Source: an uncultured Phascolarctobacterium sp. (GTDB taxonomy: Bacteria > Bacillota > Negativicutes > Acidaminococcales > Acidaminococcaceae). From it: a stretch of 64,000 nt of DNA. Shown here piece after piece: positions 7,386 to 16,698 of the stretch. The DNA lies in the NCBI RefSeq assembly GCF_937920985.1, contig NZ_CALDXR010000033.1, forward strand, positions 21,378-85,377, in the 5' to 3' direction. Each line of letters starts with the position of its first letter. Positions within the stretch are counted from its first letter, which is position 1. The translations under genes were made by a program, and so were the position numbers. Below the pieces are notes generated by a model. That model worked only from the letters and a program-made list of their open reading frames with translations, was not told the DNA's origin and made no database searches.

Positions 7386-8729
7386 TTATTTACCCACACG
7401 TTTACGGATAGCGTTGGCATGAGCCTGCAGGCCCTCTGCCTCGGCTAAGGTGATAATATCGTCAGCAGCGGCCATAAGTGCCGGAGCAGTGTAGGCAATA
7501 ATGCTTGTTTTCTTCATAAAGGTTTCTACGTTCAGTACGGAATAGAACTTCGCCGTACCGCCTGTCGGCAGAACGTGGTTCGGTCCTGCATAGTAATCGC
7601 CCAGCGGTTCCGGAGAATAAGCACCCAGGAACATAGCACCGGCATTACGGATATACGGCATAATTTCAAACGGTGCCTTAGTCATGATTTCCAAGTGCTC
7701 CGGTGCGGACAGATTTGCCATTTCGATAACGGTAGGCATATCCTTGGCAAGGATAATCTTGCCTGCCTGCTGCAGCGAGGTACCGGCGATTTCCTTACGC
7801 GGCAGCTGTGCCAGCTGCACTTCGATTTCCTCGCCCACAGCGTTAGCTACACGCTCGCTGTCGGTAATCAGGATAGCGCAGGCCAGCGGATCATGCTCTG
7901 CCTGGCTCAGAAGGTCTGCTGCCAGATAAGTCGGGTTAGCGCTGTCATCTGCTACAATCAAAATTTCGCTCGGACCGGCAAGCATATCAATATCAACGTG
8001 ACCGATAACGGCTTTTTTAGCCAAAGTTACGAAGATATTGCCGGGGCCGGTAATTTTTTCTACCTTCGGTACGGTTGCGGTGCCAAAGGCCAGCGCAGCA
8101 ATCGCCTGTGCGCCGCCCATTTTATAAATTTCGGTAACACCGATTAATTTTGCTGTTACCAGCACGTTCGGATTAACCTTACCGTCCTTTCCGGGCGGTA
8201 CGGCCATCACAATGCGGGGAACGCCTGCTACCTTTGCCGGGCAGGCATTCATCATTACAGACGAAGGATAAGCAGCAGTGCCTCCGGGAACATAAATACC
8301 GACGGAATCAACCGGGGTAACCTTTTGTCCCAGCAGTGAACCGTAAGGACGGTTCGTAAGCCAGGTTTTCGGCATCTGCTCTTCATGGAACTTCATAACA
8401 TTGGCGATGGCACGCTCCAAAGCAGCCTTTACTTCCGGTTTGACGATAGCTTCCGCTTCCGCAAATTCTTCCTCGGTTACGCGGATATTTTCCGGCGTCA
8501 GCTCTACGCGGTCAATCAGCTTAGTATAGTAAAAAAGGCTTTCGTCACCATTTTTGCGCACATCAGCAACAATCTGGTCAACAACCTGTGCCGCCGTCAT
8601 GTGTCTGCCGAACATAGCATCCGTGCCTGCCTGAATGCGCGGAGATAATTCCACCTCGTCAAAAGCTTTCTTCTTCATTAAAACAGCAATCTCTGCTGCG
8701 CTCATCTTTCTTGCGTCTGTAACCTGCAT
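7386..8729 (-). CDS. hisD: histidinol dehydrogenase
   Basis: A zinc- and NAD-dependent four-electron dehydrogenase performing the last two steps of histidine synthesis. The start at 8729 (MQVTDARKM) is chosen over 8747 because the hisG stop lies at 8731, so the start directly follows it. Visible signatures are IYVPGGTAAYPSSV, KITGPGNIFV, the LLSQAEHDPLA block with catalytic Glu-His, and GPNHVLPTGGTAKF near residue 410. About 447 residues, normal length. Confidence 0.95.
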   Translation of the reverse strand: MQVTDARKMSAAEIAVLMKKKAFDEVELSPRIQAGTDAMFGRHMTAAQVVDQIVADVRKNGDESLFYYTKLIDRVELTPENIRVTEEEFAEAEAIVKPEVKAALERAIANVMKFHEEQMPKTWLTNRPYGSLLGQKVTPVDSVGIYVPGGTAAYPSSVMMNACPAKVAGVPRIVMAVPPGKDGKVNPNVLVTAKLIGVTEIYKMGGAQAIAALAFGTATVPKVEKITGPGNIFVTLAKKAVIGHVDIDMLAGPSEILIVADDSANPTYLAADLLSQAEHDPLACAILITDSERVANAVGEEIEVQLAQLPRKEIAGTSLQQAGKIILAKDMPTVIEMANLSAPEHLEIMTKAPFEIMPYIRNAGAMFLGAYSPEPLGDYYAGPNHVLPTGGTAKFYSVLNVETFMKKTSIIAYTAPALMAAADDIITLAEAEGLQAHANAIRKRVGK

Positions 8730-8730
8730 T

Positions 8731-9381
8731 TTATTTATCCTCCTCATTTAAAACAATACGTAAATCCTCAACCAGTTTATGTAAGCGGGCAAATTTCAGC
8801 TTGAAGCTGGCGCGGTTAGCAATCAGTCTGGCAGTAGCGGTAAAAATAGAATCAACCTCCGCCAGTTTATTTTCTTTCAGGGTGCGCCCTGTTTCTACTA
8901 TATCTACAATCATTTCGCTCAGGCCTACGATAGGTCCCAGCTCAATTGAGCCGTTGAGCTTCACAATTTCCGTCTGAATGCCCAGCTTATTGAAATAAGC
9001 CTTGGCGCAGTTAGGATACTTCGTTGCTACCCTCAGGTGAGCGTAATCCGTCAGCTTGGCGCGTCGCTTAGCCTCCGGCACTGCCATCATTAAACGGCAG
9101 CGGCCAAAGCCCAAATCCAGAAGCTCCACTACGTCCTTATCCTGCTCCAACAGCACATCCTTGCCGATGATGCCGATATCCGCCGCACCGTATTCCACAT
9201 ATGTCGGCACATCAACAGTCTTGGCAATAATGAAGCGTACCTTGGTTTCCTCGTTGCTGATAACCAGCTTGCGCGAATCCTCGGTAACATTTTCGGCGCT
9301 GTAGCCTACCTTCGCCAGCAGGCGTACAGACTTATCGAACAGCTTGCCCTTCGGCAATGCTATAGTAATGTATTCGTCCAT
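8731..9381 (-). CDS. hisG: ATP phosphoribosyltransferase catalytic subunit, short form
   Basis: First committed enzyme of histidine synthesis, condensing ATP with PRPP. At 216 residues it is the short HisG, lacking the C-terminal ACT-like regulatory domain, and therefore needs HisZ, encoded immediately upstream. The N-terminus ITIALPKGKLFDKSVRLL and the PRPP loop DIVETGRTLKEN are diagnostic. It lies 62 bases after hisZ. Confidence 0.95.
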   Translation of the reverse strand: MDEYITIALPKGKLFDKSVRLLAKVGYSAENVTEDSRKLVISNEETKVRFIIAKTVDVPTYVEYGAADIGIIGKDVLLEQDKDVVELLDLGFGRCRLMMAVPEAKRRAKLTDYAHLRVATKYPNCAKAYFNKLGIQTEIVKLNGSIELGPIVGLSEMIVDIVETGRTLKENKLAEVDSIFTATARLIANRASFKLKFARLHKLVEDLRIVLNEEDK

Positions 9382-9443
9382 AAAAATACCCCTCTATATT
9401 TCCCAGCTGTAAGCTTAATGAGTATAATGTTTTTTCTTTAAGC

Positions 9444-10613
9444 TTATTCTACATATACTAACGATTTACAGCCATATTCCTTTACTGCGAGCGCTGCTCC
9501 CTGCAGGTCCGCAGCCTCGGTCAGCAGCTTCACGCTGCGGCCTTCGCGGCGCAATGCTGTCGCTTTGGCAATCGCCTCCGGCAGCTTGCCTTCGCTCCAG
9601 GCTACCAGCACGTCCCAGGTGCGGTTATTAGTAGCAACGCCGTTGCGTTCCAAAGCCAGCAGTACGCGGTCAACGCCAACGGCAAAGCCTGTTGCCGGGC
9701 ACTCGAGGCCGAAGCGCTGCATCATTTTGTCGTAGCGGCCGCCGCCTGCCACCGGATAACCCATTTCCGGCAGATACACTTCAAAAAGCATACCCGTGTA
9801 ATAATCAAGTGAACGGTACAAACCAAGGTCAAAGCTTAAATAGTCTGCAGCACCGTAAGCCTCCACCAGCTTGTAGATTTTGTGCAAATCATTCAGCGCG
9901 CCTTGGCATTTAGCGTTAGTTACTATTGCAGCAACCTTGTCCAAAAGCTCTATGCCGCCCTGCAGGAAGAGGAAATCGGCAAAAAGCTGCTTGATTTCCG
10001 GGCGGATATTTTCCATCGCATCTGCCATCTGCTGCATGCCCACAGCATCATGACAGCGCAGGCAATCCTTCAGCTGTTGCAATTGCACGTTATCGAAGCC
10101 CGCTTCCTCCGCCAGGCCGTTGATAAAATCAACGTGGCCCAGGCTGATAGCGAACTTCTGCAAGCCTGCAGCCTGCAATGCTTCGGCTGCCAAAACAATA
10201 ACCTCGGCATCAGCGGCAGCACCGCTGGCCCCCAGCATTTCTACACCGGCCTGTTCGAATTCACATTGGCGTCCCGCCTGAATTTCTTCATAACGGTAAA
10301 GATTTGCCAGATAGCAAAGACGTTTAATCTTTTCGCCGCCCTGCAAGCGTGTCGCTGTCAGACGGGCAATCGGTGCCGTCATATCATTGCGCAGTGCCAG
10401 CAGATTATTGCTGCGGTCAAAGAAACGAAAGTCACCTTTGGAACCGGCAGCGCCGAAGGTCTCAACATATTCAAAATCGGGTGTTTTTACCTCATCATAG
10501 CCCCATTTGTCAAAAACGTTGATAATTGCATTTTCAATTCCGCGGCGTGTCTTCATCTCTCCCGGCAGAATATCCTTGGTTCCATAGGGAACCTGGTATA
10601 CCTTATTAGTCAT
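9444..10613 (-). CDS. hisZ: ATP phosphoribosyltransferase regulatory subunit
   Basis: A HisRS-like paralogue of 389 residues that forms the hetero-octamer with short HisG and carries histidine feedback control. It shows class II aaRS core motifs, such as DFEYVETFG, FRFFDRSNNLLALRNDMTAP split across motif 2, and GYPVAGGGRYDKMMQRFG. It lacks the C-terminal anticodon-binding domain typical of a real HisRS, and it lies in the his operon beside short hisG, which supports HisZ over hisS. Its start overlaps the yerC stop by eight bases. Confidence 0.93.
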   Translation of the reverse strand: MTNKVYQVPYGTKDILPGEMKTRRGIENAIINVFDKWGYDEVKTPDFEYVETFGAAGSKGDFRFFDRSNNLLALRNDMTAPIARLTATRLQGGEKIKRLCYLANLYRYEEIQAGRQCEFEQAGVEMLGASGAAADAEVIVLAAEALQAAGLQKFAISLGHVDFINGLAEEAGFDNVQLQQLKDCLRCHDAVGMQQMADAMENIRPEIKQLFADFLFLQGGIELLDKVAAIVTNAKCQGALNDLHKIYKLVEAYGAADYLSFDLGLYRSLDYYTGMLFEVYLPEMGYPVAGGGRYDKMMQRFGLECPATGFAVGVDRVLLALERNGVATNNRTWDVLVAWSEGKLPEAIAKATALRREGRSVKLLTEAADLQGAALAVKEYGCKSLVYVE

Positions 10614-10911
10614 CTTCTTTCTTCCCCTCTTTTATAACTTGCATGACTGAATTATAACCATCAGCGCCATAAACAAGACAACGCTTAACGCGTGAAATGG
10701 TTGCGGTGCTGGCACCGGTTTTCTCTACAATAGTTTCGTAGATACAGCCATCATCCAGCATGCGTGCCACCTCCAGGCGCTGTGCCATGGCCTTCAGCTC
10801 GCTGATAGTACAGATATCCTCAAAAAATTTATAGCATTGCTCCTCATCCTTTAAGCTGAGAATCGCTTTGAATAACTGGTCTGTTAAATGATCATGAATA
10901 TTTGCTGCCAT
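10606..10911 (-). CDS. YerC/TrpR-family regulator, probable histidine repressor
   Basis: A 101-residue helical protein of the TrpR/YerC-YecD family. The helix-turn-helix is in the block RMLDDGCIYETIVEKTG followed by ASTATISRVKRCL (about residues 50-82). It is the first gene of the his operon and is translationally coupled to hisZ. YerC-like proteins are assigned as histidine-responsive repressors (HisR) in Firmicutes by comparative genomics; location here supports that. Autoregulation through the promoter at 10980-11008 is inferred from ACTTTA repeats there, not shown. Confidence 0.8.
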   Translation of the reverse strand: MAANIHDHLTDQLFKAILSLKDEEQCYKFFEDICTISELKAMAQRLEVARMLDDGCIYETIVEKTGASTATISRVKRCLVYGADGYNSVMQVIKEGKKEDD

Positions 10912-10953
10912 TTTTTAGTTTCCTCCTGTGCGTTACGTGCATATAACGATTGT

Positions 10954-11008
10954 ACTTTAACTCACTAACTCGTAAAAATACTTTAATACTTTATCTCGTG
11001 AAAGTCAA
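10954..11008 (-). promoter_or_regulatory. his operon promoter with repeated ACTTTA boxes
   Basis: On the minus strand TTGACT (11003-11008), 17 bases, TAAAGT (10980-10985). On the plus strand ACTTTA occurs at 10954, 10980 and 10988, with TAACTC/ACTAACTC repeats between, which would overlap the -10 and the early transcript. This is where an autogenous repressor site would be expected. Operator assignment is tentative. Confidence 0.5.
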
Positions 11009-11065
11009 GAAAAATTTACAAAAAATCTTTTTTCCGCAGGTTTTGTAAAAAATTTCGCATTTCGC

Positions 11066-11197
11066 TTTACAATTACCTAGTATTTTGATATAATTTGAGC
11101 AATTCCTGAAATCCATTGGACGCAGCTTTACAGCTTTACAGTTTTTTAGTAAATTTTACGCAAAACTGTTGACAATATCCTAAAATAGATGTATGAT
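11066..11197 (+). promoter_or_regulatory. two tandem promoters of the met operon
   Basis: Promoter 1: TTTACA (11066-11071), 17 bases, TATAAT (11089-11094). Promoter 2: TTGACA (11169-11174), 17 bases, TATGAT (11192-11197). The second would start transcription close to 11204, about 20 bases ahead of the SAM riboswitch. Between them lie TTTACAGC direct repeats and ACAGTTTT/AAAACTGT arms, of unknown use. Confidence 0.65.
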
Positions 11198-11222
11198 TAT
11201 TTCATTCAAACTTAACAGAGAT

Positions 11223-11368
11223 TTCATCAAGAGTAGCTGAGGGACTGGCCCGATGAAGCTACGGCAACCACACATCAGTGAACGGTGCCAATTCCAACGG
11301 ATAATTCCGGCAGATGAAGATTACAGATGCAACGTATCCTTCGCCGTGCCGGTGAAGGATTTTTTTTA
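11223..11368 (+). promoter_or_regulatory. SAM-I (S-box) riboswitch with terminator
   Basis: The P1 helix is formed by TTCATC (11223-11228) and GATGAA (11313-11318). Inside are the hallmark blocks GAGTAGCTGAGGGACTGGCC and CGATGAAGC...CGGCAACC. A strong terminator follows: ATCCTTCGCCG (11336-11346) pairs with CGGTGAAGGAT (11350-11360), then eight T. Binding of S-adenosylmethionine should favour termination and switch off the downstream metNIQ operon. Confidence 0.96.
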
Positions 11369-11512
11369 CGCAGCAGTCAGTTAGCTGATGGCTGATGTAC
11401 ACCGGAGGATGCAATCTACAAGGAGCATTCGCTGCCTTCTATTGGAAAATAATCTCTCACACTTAAATAAGGACCGTTGAAATTATCGGTCGCATTAGAA
11501 AGGAACACAAGA

Positions 11513-12550
11513 ATGATAGAACTAGTTAATGTAGAAAAAACCTACTACAGCAAAGCTGGCGACATCCATGCTCTGCACAAAACAAGCCTGAGCATCAAGG
11601 CTGGCGAAATTTTCGGCATCATCGGTCTTTCCGGTGCCGGCAAATCCACATTGGTGCGCTGCATCAACATGCTGGAAAAGCCGACCGCAGGCCAGGTATT
11701 TGTTGACGGTCAGGAGCTGACCGCCATGAGCGAAGCACAACTGCGTAAAGCCCGTCAAAGCATTGGCATGATTTTCCAGCACTTCAACCTGCTGGCAAGT
11801 CGCACTGTTTATGATAACATCGCTTTTCCGCTGGAAATCCAAGGTCTGAGCAAGAGCGAAATCGACAAGCGCGTTCGCCCTCTGCTGGAGCTGGTACAGC
11901 TGGAAAGCCGTGCCAACTATTATCCCAGCCAGTTATCCGGCGGCCAGAAGCAACGTGTAGGCATTGCCCGCGCCCTGGCAAGTAATCCTAAGGTACTGCT
12001 GTGCGACGAAGCAACCAGCGCCCTCGACCCGCAGACTACCAAATCTATTCTGCATCTGCTGCAGGACATCAACAAAAAGATGAACCTGACCATCGTGCTG
12101 ATTACGCACCAGATGGAGGTTGTAAAAACCATCTGTGACCGCGTTGCTGTTATCGAAAGCGGCGATATCATTGAGGAAGGCCCGATGATTGATGTTTTCA
12201 CCAATCCGCAGCACCCCACCACCAAAGAATTTACCAAGAGCGTTATCAACGCCGAGCTGCCTGACATCGTTAAGCAGATGAAATTAAGCGATACCTATAC
12301 CGAAGGCAGCAAGCTGCTGGTACGTATCTCCTTCATCGGTGACAGTGCCAGCGAGCCTATTATTTCCGGCATGGTAAAACATTTTGATGTTGACGTAAGC
12401 ATTATTTCCGGTAATACCGACCAGCTGAAGGATGTCCTCTTCGGCACATTGCTGATTGAGATTTCCGGTAACCGCGAGCGCATTAAAAATGCTTTGGAAT
12501 ATCTGCATCAGCAGCATCTGAAAACGGAGGTAATTGGCTATGAGTCCTGA
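11513..12550 (+). CDS. metN: methionine ABC transporter ATP-binding protein
   Basis: A 345-residue ATPase of the D/L-methionine importer. The start at 11513 (MIELVNVEKTYYSK) has an AAAGGA site; the frame is open from a TTG at 11477 but that start is not needed. Walker A is GLSGAGKST, signature LSGGQKQR, Walker B VLLCDEATSALD. Residues about 265-345 form the C-terminal NIL domain (VRISFIGDSASEPIISG), which binds methionine and inhibits transport. It is preceded by the SAM-I riboswitch and overlaps metI by 11 bases, all consistent with a methionine substrate. Confidence 0.96.
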   Translation: MIELVNVEKTYYSKAGDIHALHKTSLSIKAGEIFGIIGLSGAGKSTLVRCINMLEKPTAGQVFVDGQELTAMSEAQLRKARQSIGMIFQHFNLLASRTVYDNIAFPLEIQGLSKSEIDKRVRPLLELVQLESRANYYPSQLSGGQKQRVGIARALASNPKVLLCDEATSALDPQTTKSILHLLQDINKKMNLTIVLITHQMEVVKTICDRVAVIESGDIIEEGPMIDVFTNPQHPTTKEFTKSVINAELPDIVKQMKLSDTYTEGSKLLVRISFIGDSASEPIISGMVKHFDVDVSIISGNTDQLKDVLFGTLLIEISGNRERIKNALEYLHQQHLKTEVIGYES

Positions 12551-13199
12551 TATGATTGACCTTTTAATAAAATCCTTTTGGGAAACCTGCTACATGGTTT
12601 TCGCTTCTACCGCACTTTCCACTTTAATCGGCATTCCGCTAGGCGTAATCCTTACCGTAACCCGCAAGGACCACATTCTGCCGAACCAACCGCTTAACAC
12701 TATTCTGGGCGCGATTGTCAACGCAACGCGTTCCACTCCTTTCATTATATTGATGGTAGCAATTATTCCGCTGACACGTATGATTGTCGGCTCTTCTATC
12801 GGTACTACCGCAGCAATTGTGCCGCTGACTATTTCCGCAGCACCGTTCATTGCACGTATCATTGAATCTTCTTTGCTGGAAATCAACCCCGGCATTATCG
12901 AAGCAGCACAGGCTATGGGTGCAAGCCCGATGCAGATTATCACTAAGGTACTGCTTCCCGAAGCAATGCATTCCATCGTACTGGGCGTAACGCTTGCCAT
13001 CATCAGCTTAATCGGCTATTCCGCAATGGCCGGCACCTTAGGCGGCGGCGGTCTTGGTGACCTGGCAATCCGCTACGGCTACCAGCGCTTCCAGATGGAC
13101 GTTATGATTGCCACCGTTGTCGTACTCATCGTCATGGTACAGGCAATGCAGTCCTTTGGCGACTACGCATCCAAAAAGCTTAACAAAAACAAACTGTAA
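12540..13199 (+). CDS. metI: methionine ABC transporter permease
   Basis: A 219-residue permease with about five membrane segments. The coupling (EAA) loop is seen as EAAQAMGASPMQIITKVLLPEA. The start at 12540 (MSPDMIDLLIKS) lies inside metN, so the two are translationally coupled. The C-terminal GTLGGGGLGDLAIRYGYQRF is characteristic of MetI. It is followed by a 113-base spacer with a CTGCTGTC/GACAGCAG-type hairpin (about 13267-13283), probably an mRNA-stabilising or differential-expression element before metQ. Confidence 0.95.
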   Translation: MSPDMIDLLIKSFWETCYMVFASTALSTLIGIPLGVILTVTRKDHILPNQPLNTILGAIVNATRSTPFIILMVAIIPLTRMIVGSSIGTTAAIVPLTISAAPFIARIIESSLLEINPGIIEAAQAMGASPMQIITKVLLPEAMHSIVLGVTLAIISLIGYSAMAGTLGGGGLGDLAIRYGYQRFQMDVMIATVVVLIVMVQAMQSFGDYASKKLNKNKL

Positions 13200-13312
13200 T
13201 CTACAGGCCAAATGAGGGTTTACAACGATGAAGCGAGTTTCATCGACGTAATAAAGAAAAAAGCCGCTGCTGTCTGACAGCAGACCACCATTATTTTAGG
13301 GAGGAATAACTT

Positions 13313-14143
13313 ATGAAGAAGATTACTAAACTTTTACTGACCGTTGCGCTTTGCGCACTGACCATCATCGCCGCAGGCTGCGGTGGTGACAACAAGGCAA
13401 CCGACAAAAAGGCTGACCCGAACGCACCTGTTAAAATCGGCGTAACTGCAGGTCCGCACGCTGAAATCATGGACAACGTTAAAAAGCTGGCTGAAAAACA
13501 AGGCCTGAAAATTGAGGTTGTCGAATTCTCCGACTATGTAACCCCGAACGTATCCCTGGCACAGGGCGAGCTGTTTGCCAACTCTATGCAACATGCTCCG
13601 TATCTGGCAGCAACTCTGAAAAAAGAGCCTAAATTCGAGCTGGTTGAAGCTTTCAAAACCGTAAACTTCCCGATGGCTATCTATTCCACCAAATACAAAA
13701 AGGTTGAGGATATCCCGGCAGGCGCAACCATCGGCATTCCTAACGATCCGTCCAACGGTGCACGCGCACTTCTGGTTCTGGCTGACAAAGGCTTCATCGA
13801 AGTTAAGGATAAAAACGATGTTTCCACCTCTGTAGCAAGCATCACCAAAAATCCGAAAAACTACAAGATTCAGGAGCTAGACGCTGCTTCTATTCCTAAA
13901 GCAATGGGTGACCTTGATATTGCCGTAATCAATGCCAACTATGCACTGGTTGCCAAGCTGAATCCGTCCAAAGACAGCCTGCTGGTTGAACGCGCTGATA
14001 ACCCGTTTGTCAACATCTTCGTAACCACCAAGGCTAACGAAAAGGATCCGCGTATGGAACAGCTGAAAAAGATTTATACCTCTGCTGAAAATAAAAAATT
14101 CATTGAGGATCACTTCAAAGGCTCCATTACTCCGGCATTCTGA
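13313..14143 (+). CDS. metQ: methionine-binding lipoprotein
   Basis: A 276-residue NlpA/MetQ lipoprotein. The signal peptide MKKITKLLLTVALCALTIIA ends in a lipobox with Cys23 (AAGC), so it is anchored in a membrane and delivers methionine to MetI. The core begins VKIGVTAGPHAEIM and shows the family blocks FSDYVTPNVSLAQGEL, PNDPSNGARALLVL and the conserved asparagine in AVINANYAL. It is the last gene of the riboswitch-controlled operon and is followed by a terminator at 14164-14195. Confidence 0.96.
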   Translation: MKKITKLLLTVALCALTIIAAGCGGDNKATDKKADPNAPVKIGVTAGPHAEIMDNVKKLAEKQGLKIEVVEFSDYVTPNVSLAQGELFANSMQHAPYLAATLKKEPKFELVEAFKTVNFPMAIYSTKYKKVEDIPAGATIGIPNDPSNGARALLVLADKGFIEVKDKNDVSTSVASITKNPKNYKIQELDAASIPKAMGDLDIAVINANYALVAKLNPSKDSLLVERADNPFVNIFVTTKANEKDPRMEQLKKIYTSAENKKFIEDHFKGSITPAF

Positions 14144-14163
14144 TTTGTCAAAGTATAACATGA

Positions 14164-14195
14164 AGTCCTCGCAGCCTTCCTGCGAGGGCTTTTTC
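14164..14195 (+). terminator. terminator after metQ
   Basis: AGTCCTCGCAG pairs with CTGCGAGGGCT around a five-base loop and is followed by TTTTTC. Confidence 0.85.
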
Positions 14196-14307
14196 TTACC
14201 CATCCGTAAATTCCCAAAAAATTTTGCGTTTAGCACTTTACAAATTTAGCATACTAAAGTATAATGGGTACATAGTTAAATGCTAATTAACAAATGAGGT
14301 GTGGAAA

Positions 14308-15084
14308 ATGAAAAAATTAGTTGCTTTAGTAATGGGCCTGATGATGATGCTCATGATGGTTGCCGGTTGCGGCAGCGATGGCCCGAAAAAAATGGTAATC
14401 GGCCTGGACGATAACTTCGCTCCTATGGGTTACCGCAATGAAAAGAATGAAATCGTCGGCATGGATATCGATCTTGCACGCGAAGCCTGCAAGCGTGCCG
14501 GCATGGAAGTAGAATTCAAACCTATCGACTGGGGTGCAAAGGAAGCAGAGCTCAAATCCAAACGCATTGATGCCATCTGGAACTGCTTCACCGTTAACCC
14601 GGACCGTGAAAAGGTCTATGGCATGTCCAAGCCTTACATCACCAACTCCCAGCTGATTGTTGTTCCTAAGGATTCTCCGATTAAAACTATTGCAGATTTA
14701 AAAGGTAAAGTCGTAGCAGTGCAGGATGACAGCACCGGCTCTTACCTCCTCGAGCAGCCTGCACACAAAGAGCTGGCAGCTTCCATGAAGGAAGTTCGCA
14801 AATATCCCGACTTCGCAGCTATTTACATGGAAATAGACAACAAACGTGTTGATGCTGCTATCGTAGACGCAGTTCTTGCTCGCGGCTATTATGACAAAAA
14901 GAAACCCGGTGCCTACAGAATTCTTGAACAGACCATGGGAGATGAGGTTGTAGCAGTTGCCTTCCGTAAGGATGATAAAGACTTCAAAGACCGCATCGAC
15001 AAAGCTATGGACGAAATGAAAAAAGACGGTACCTGCAAAAAGATTTCCGAAAAATGGATGGGCGCAGATATCACAAAATATTAA
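14308..15084 (+). CDS. polar amino acid ABC transporter substrate-binding lipoprotein
   Basis: A 258-residue family 3 solute-binding protein. The start at 14308 is chosen because GAGGTG lies seven bases upstream and gives the signal MKKLVALVMGL...VAGC with a lipobox; the frame opens three codons earlier with GTG. The core has VIGLDDNFAPMGYRN, the GMDIDLAREACKRAGM block and the NPDREKVYGMSKPYI hinge, typical of binding proteins for polar amino acids. Which amino acid cannot be told. It heads a three-gene importer directly after the methionine operon, but has its own terminator-separated unit. Confidence 0.9.
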   Translation: MKKLVALVMGLMMMLMMVAGCGSDGPKKMVIGLDDNFAPMGYRNEKNEIVGMDIDLAREACKRAGMEVEFKPIDWGAKEAELKSKRIDAIWNCFTVNPDREKVYGMSKPYITNSQLIVVPKDSPIKTIADLKGKVVAVQDDSTGSYLLEQPAHKELAASMKEVRKYPDFAAIYMEIDNKRVDAAIVDAVLARGYYDKKKPGAYRILEQTMGDEVVAVAFRKDDKDFKDRIDKAMDEMKKDGTCKKISEKWMGADITKY

Positions 15085-15096
15085 TTTGTTATCACT

Positions 15097-15122
15097 TGAG
15101 GGCTGTCGCATTTAGCGGCAGC
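15097..15122 (+). promoter_or_regulatory. intercistronic hairpin in amino acid ABC operon
   Basis: GGGCTGTCGC pairs with GCGGCAGCCC-type arms between the binding-protein and permease genes, without a T-tract. Such hairpins usually raise the binding protein relative to the membrane subunits by protecting the upstream mRNA. Confidence 0.55.
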
Positions 15123-15154
15123 CCATATTATAATTATATGGAGAGAAATAGTTT

Positions 15155-15799
15155 ATGGATTACGTTTTAAATATCATTCCTCAGATGATCGATGGTTGCC
15201 TGGTATCATTTCAAGTTTTTATTATTACCATCGTCCTGAGCATTCCTTTGGGCATTCTGCTCAGCCTTGGCCGTGTTTCCGGCATTAAACCCCTACAGGC
15301 CCTCATCGGCGGCTACGTTTGGATTCTGCGTGGCTCCCCGCTGATGCTGCAGATTTTCTTCGTTTACTTCGTACTGCCGTCCGTAGGCATTCGCCTGCCG
15401 GACTTTGAATCGGCCATCGTAGCCTTTGTATTAAACTACGCTGCCTACTTCTGTGAAATTTTCCGCGCCGGCATTCAGGCAATTCCTGCAGGCCAATACG
15501 AAGCAGCGCACACTTTGGGCATGAACTACGTGCAGACCATGCGCCGCATTATTCTGCCGCAGGTTATCCGCATTATCCTGCCGCCTATCAGCAACGAAAC
15601 CATTACTCTGGTAAAGGATACCTCCTTGGTATACGTTCTGGCGATGAACGATCTGATGCGTACCGCACGTAATCTGGTACAGCGCGACTTTTCTATTACC
15701 CCCTTCATCGTTGCAGCTGTCTTCTACCTGCTGGCAACTCTGATTTTAACCCTTGTTTTTGAACGTCTGGAAAAACGCTTCTCCAGATATGACCAATAG
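15155..15799 (+). CDS. polar amino acid ABC transporter permease
   Basis: A 214-residue HisM/GlnP-type permease with about five membrane helices. Family signatures are [17 protein letters not shown] near residue 50 and the EAA loop [19 protein letters not shown] followed by [12 protein letters not shown]. It has a GAGAGAAA-type ribosome site and lies between the binding protein and the ATPase genes. Function as a homodimeric or heterodimeric channel is inferred from the family. Confidence 0.93.
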   Translation: MDYVLNIIPQMIDGCLVSFQVFIITIVLSIPLGILLSLGRVSGIKPLQALIGGYVWILRGSPLMLQIFFVYFVLPSVGIRLPDFESAIVAFVLNYAAYFCEIFRAGIQAIPAGQYEAAHTLGMNYVQTMRRIILPQVIRIILPPISNETITLVKDTSLVYVLAMNDLMRTARNLVQRDFSITPFIVAAVFYLLATLILTLVFERLEKRFSRYDQ

Positions 15800-15813
15800 G
15801 AGGAGTAACCACC

Positions 15814-16575
15814 ATGACAACTAAAATCAAAGCAACCAATATCTGGAAAAAATTCAATAACTTGGAAGTACTCAAGGGCATTGACCTGGAAGTAAATGAG
15901 GGCGAAGTTGTTGCCGTTATCGGCCCTTCCGGTGGTGGCAAGAGCACCCTGCTGCGCTGCCTCAACAAGCTGGAAACAATCGACAAAGGCAGCATCACCA
16001 TCGACGGCGAAGAGCTGTGCCGTGAAACCTCCAGTGGTACGGAATATGTCAAGAATAATGACGTGCGCCGCATCGCCTGCAAAATGGGCATGGTATTCCA
16101 GCAGTTCAACCTTTTTCCGCATATGACTGTTCTGGAAAATCTTATTGAAGCACCTGTCAACGTACAAAAGCGCGATAAAGCAGAAGTAATCAAGGAAGCA
16201 GAGGTTTTGCTGGCGAAGGTCGGACTTTCCGACAAGCGCGATGTTTATCCGCGTAAGCTCAGCGGCGGCCAGCAGCAGCGTGTAGCTATCGCCCGCGCTC
16301 TGGCAATGAAGCCTGCCATCATGCTCTTTGACGAGCCTACCTCTTCTCTGGACCCGGAGCTGACCGGTGAGGTTTTGCGTACCATGCGCGAGCTGGCAGA
16401 CGAAAAAATGACCATGGTAGTCGTAACACATGAAATGGGCTTTGCCCGTGAGGTTGCTACCAAGGTTGTTTTCATGGCTGACGGTCATGTGCAGGAGCAG
16501 GGCCGTCCGGAAGAAATTTTTGTTAACCCTAAAAACGAACGTCTGAAATCCTTCTTAAAAGTAATTTTAAAGTAA
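15814..16575 (+). CDS. polar amino acid ABC transporter ATPase
   Basis: A 253-residue GlnQ/HisP-type ATPase. Walker A is [10 protein letters not shown]-loop [17 protein letters not shown], signature LSGGQQQR, Walker [16 protein letters not shown], and the H-loop is [11 protein letters not shown]. An AGGAGGAG ribosome site lies seven bases before the ATG. It has an insertion [16 protein letters not shown] before the Q-loop, common in this subfamily. Closes the importer operon. Confidence 0.95.
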   Translation: MTTKIKATNIWKKFNNLEVLKGIDLEVNEGEVVAVIGPSGGGKSTLLRCLNKLETIDKGSITIDGEELCRETSSGTEYVKNNDVRRIACKMGMVFQQFNLFPHMTVLENLIEAPVNVQKRDKAEVIKEAEVLLAKVGLSDKRDVYPRKLSGGQQQRVAIARALAMKPAIMLFDEPTSSLDPELTGEVLRTMRELADEKMTMVVVTHEMGFAREVATKVVFMADGHVQEQGRPEEIFVNPKNERLKSFLKVILK

Positions 16576-16698
16576 TCAGATAAAGGTTTCTAAATTAATT
16601 CACAGATTACACCTACCTTTGTCATATATGTTTGTTACAATAATACTCGAGGATGAAAGGAACCTATTGAACAAGGCAAGCAAAGAAAGGTGATTTCA

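Noticed and set aside
9444..10613. Calling this gene histidyl-tRNA synthetase
   Set aside because: It lacks the C-terminal anticodon-binding domain and is coupled to short hisG, which fits HisZ.
11477..11512. Upstream TTG start for metN
   Set aside because: The ATG at 11513 has a better ribosome site and gives the normal MetN N-terminus.
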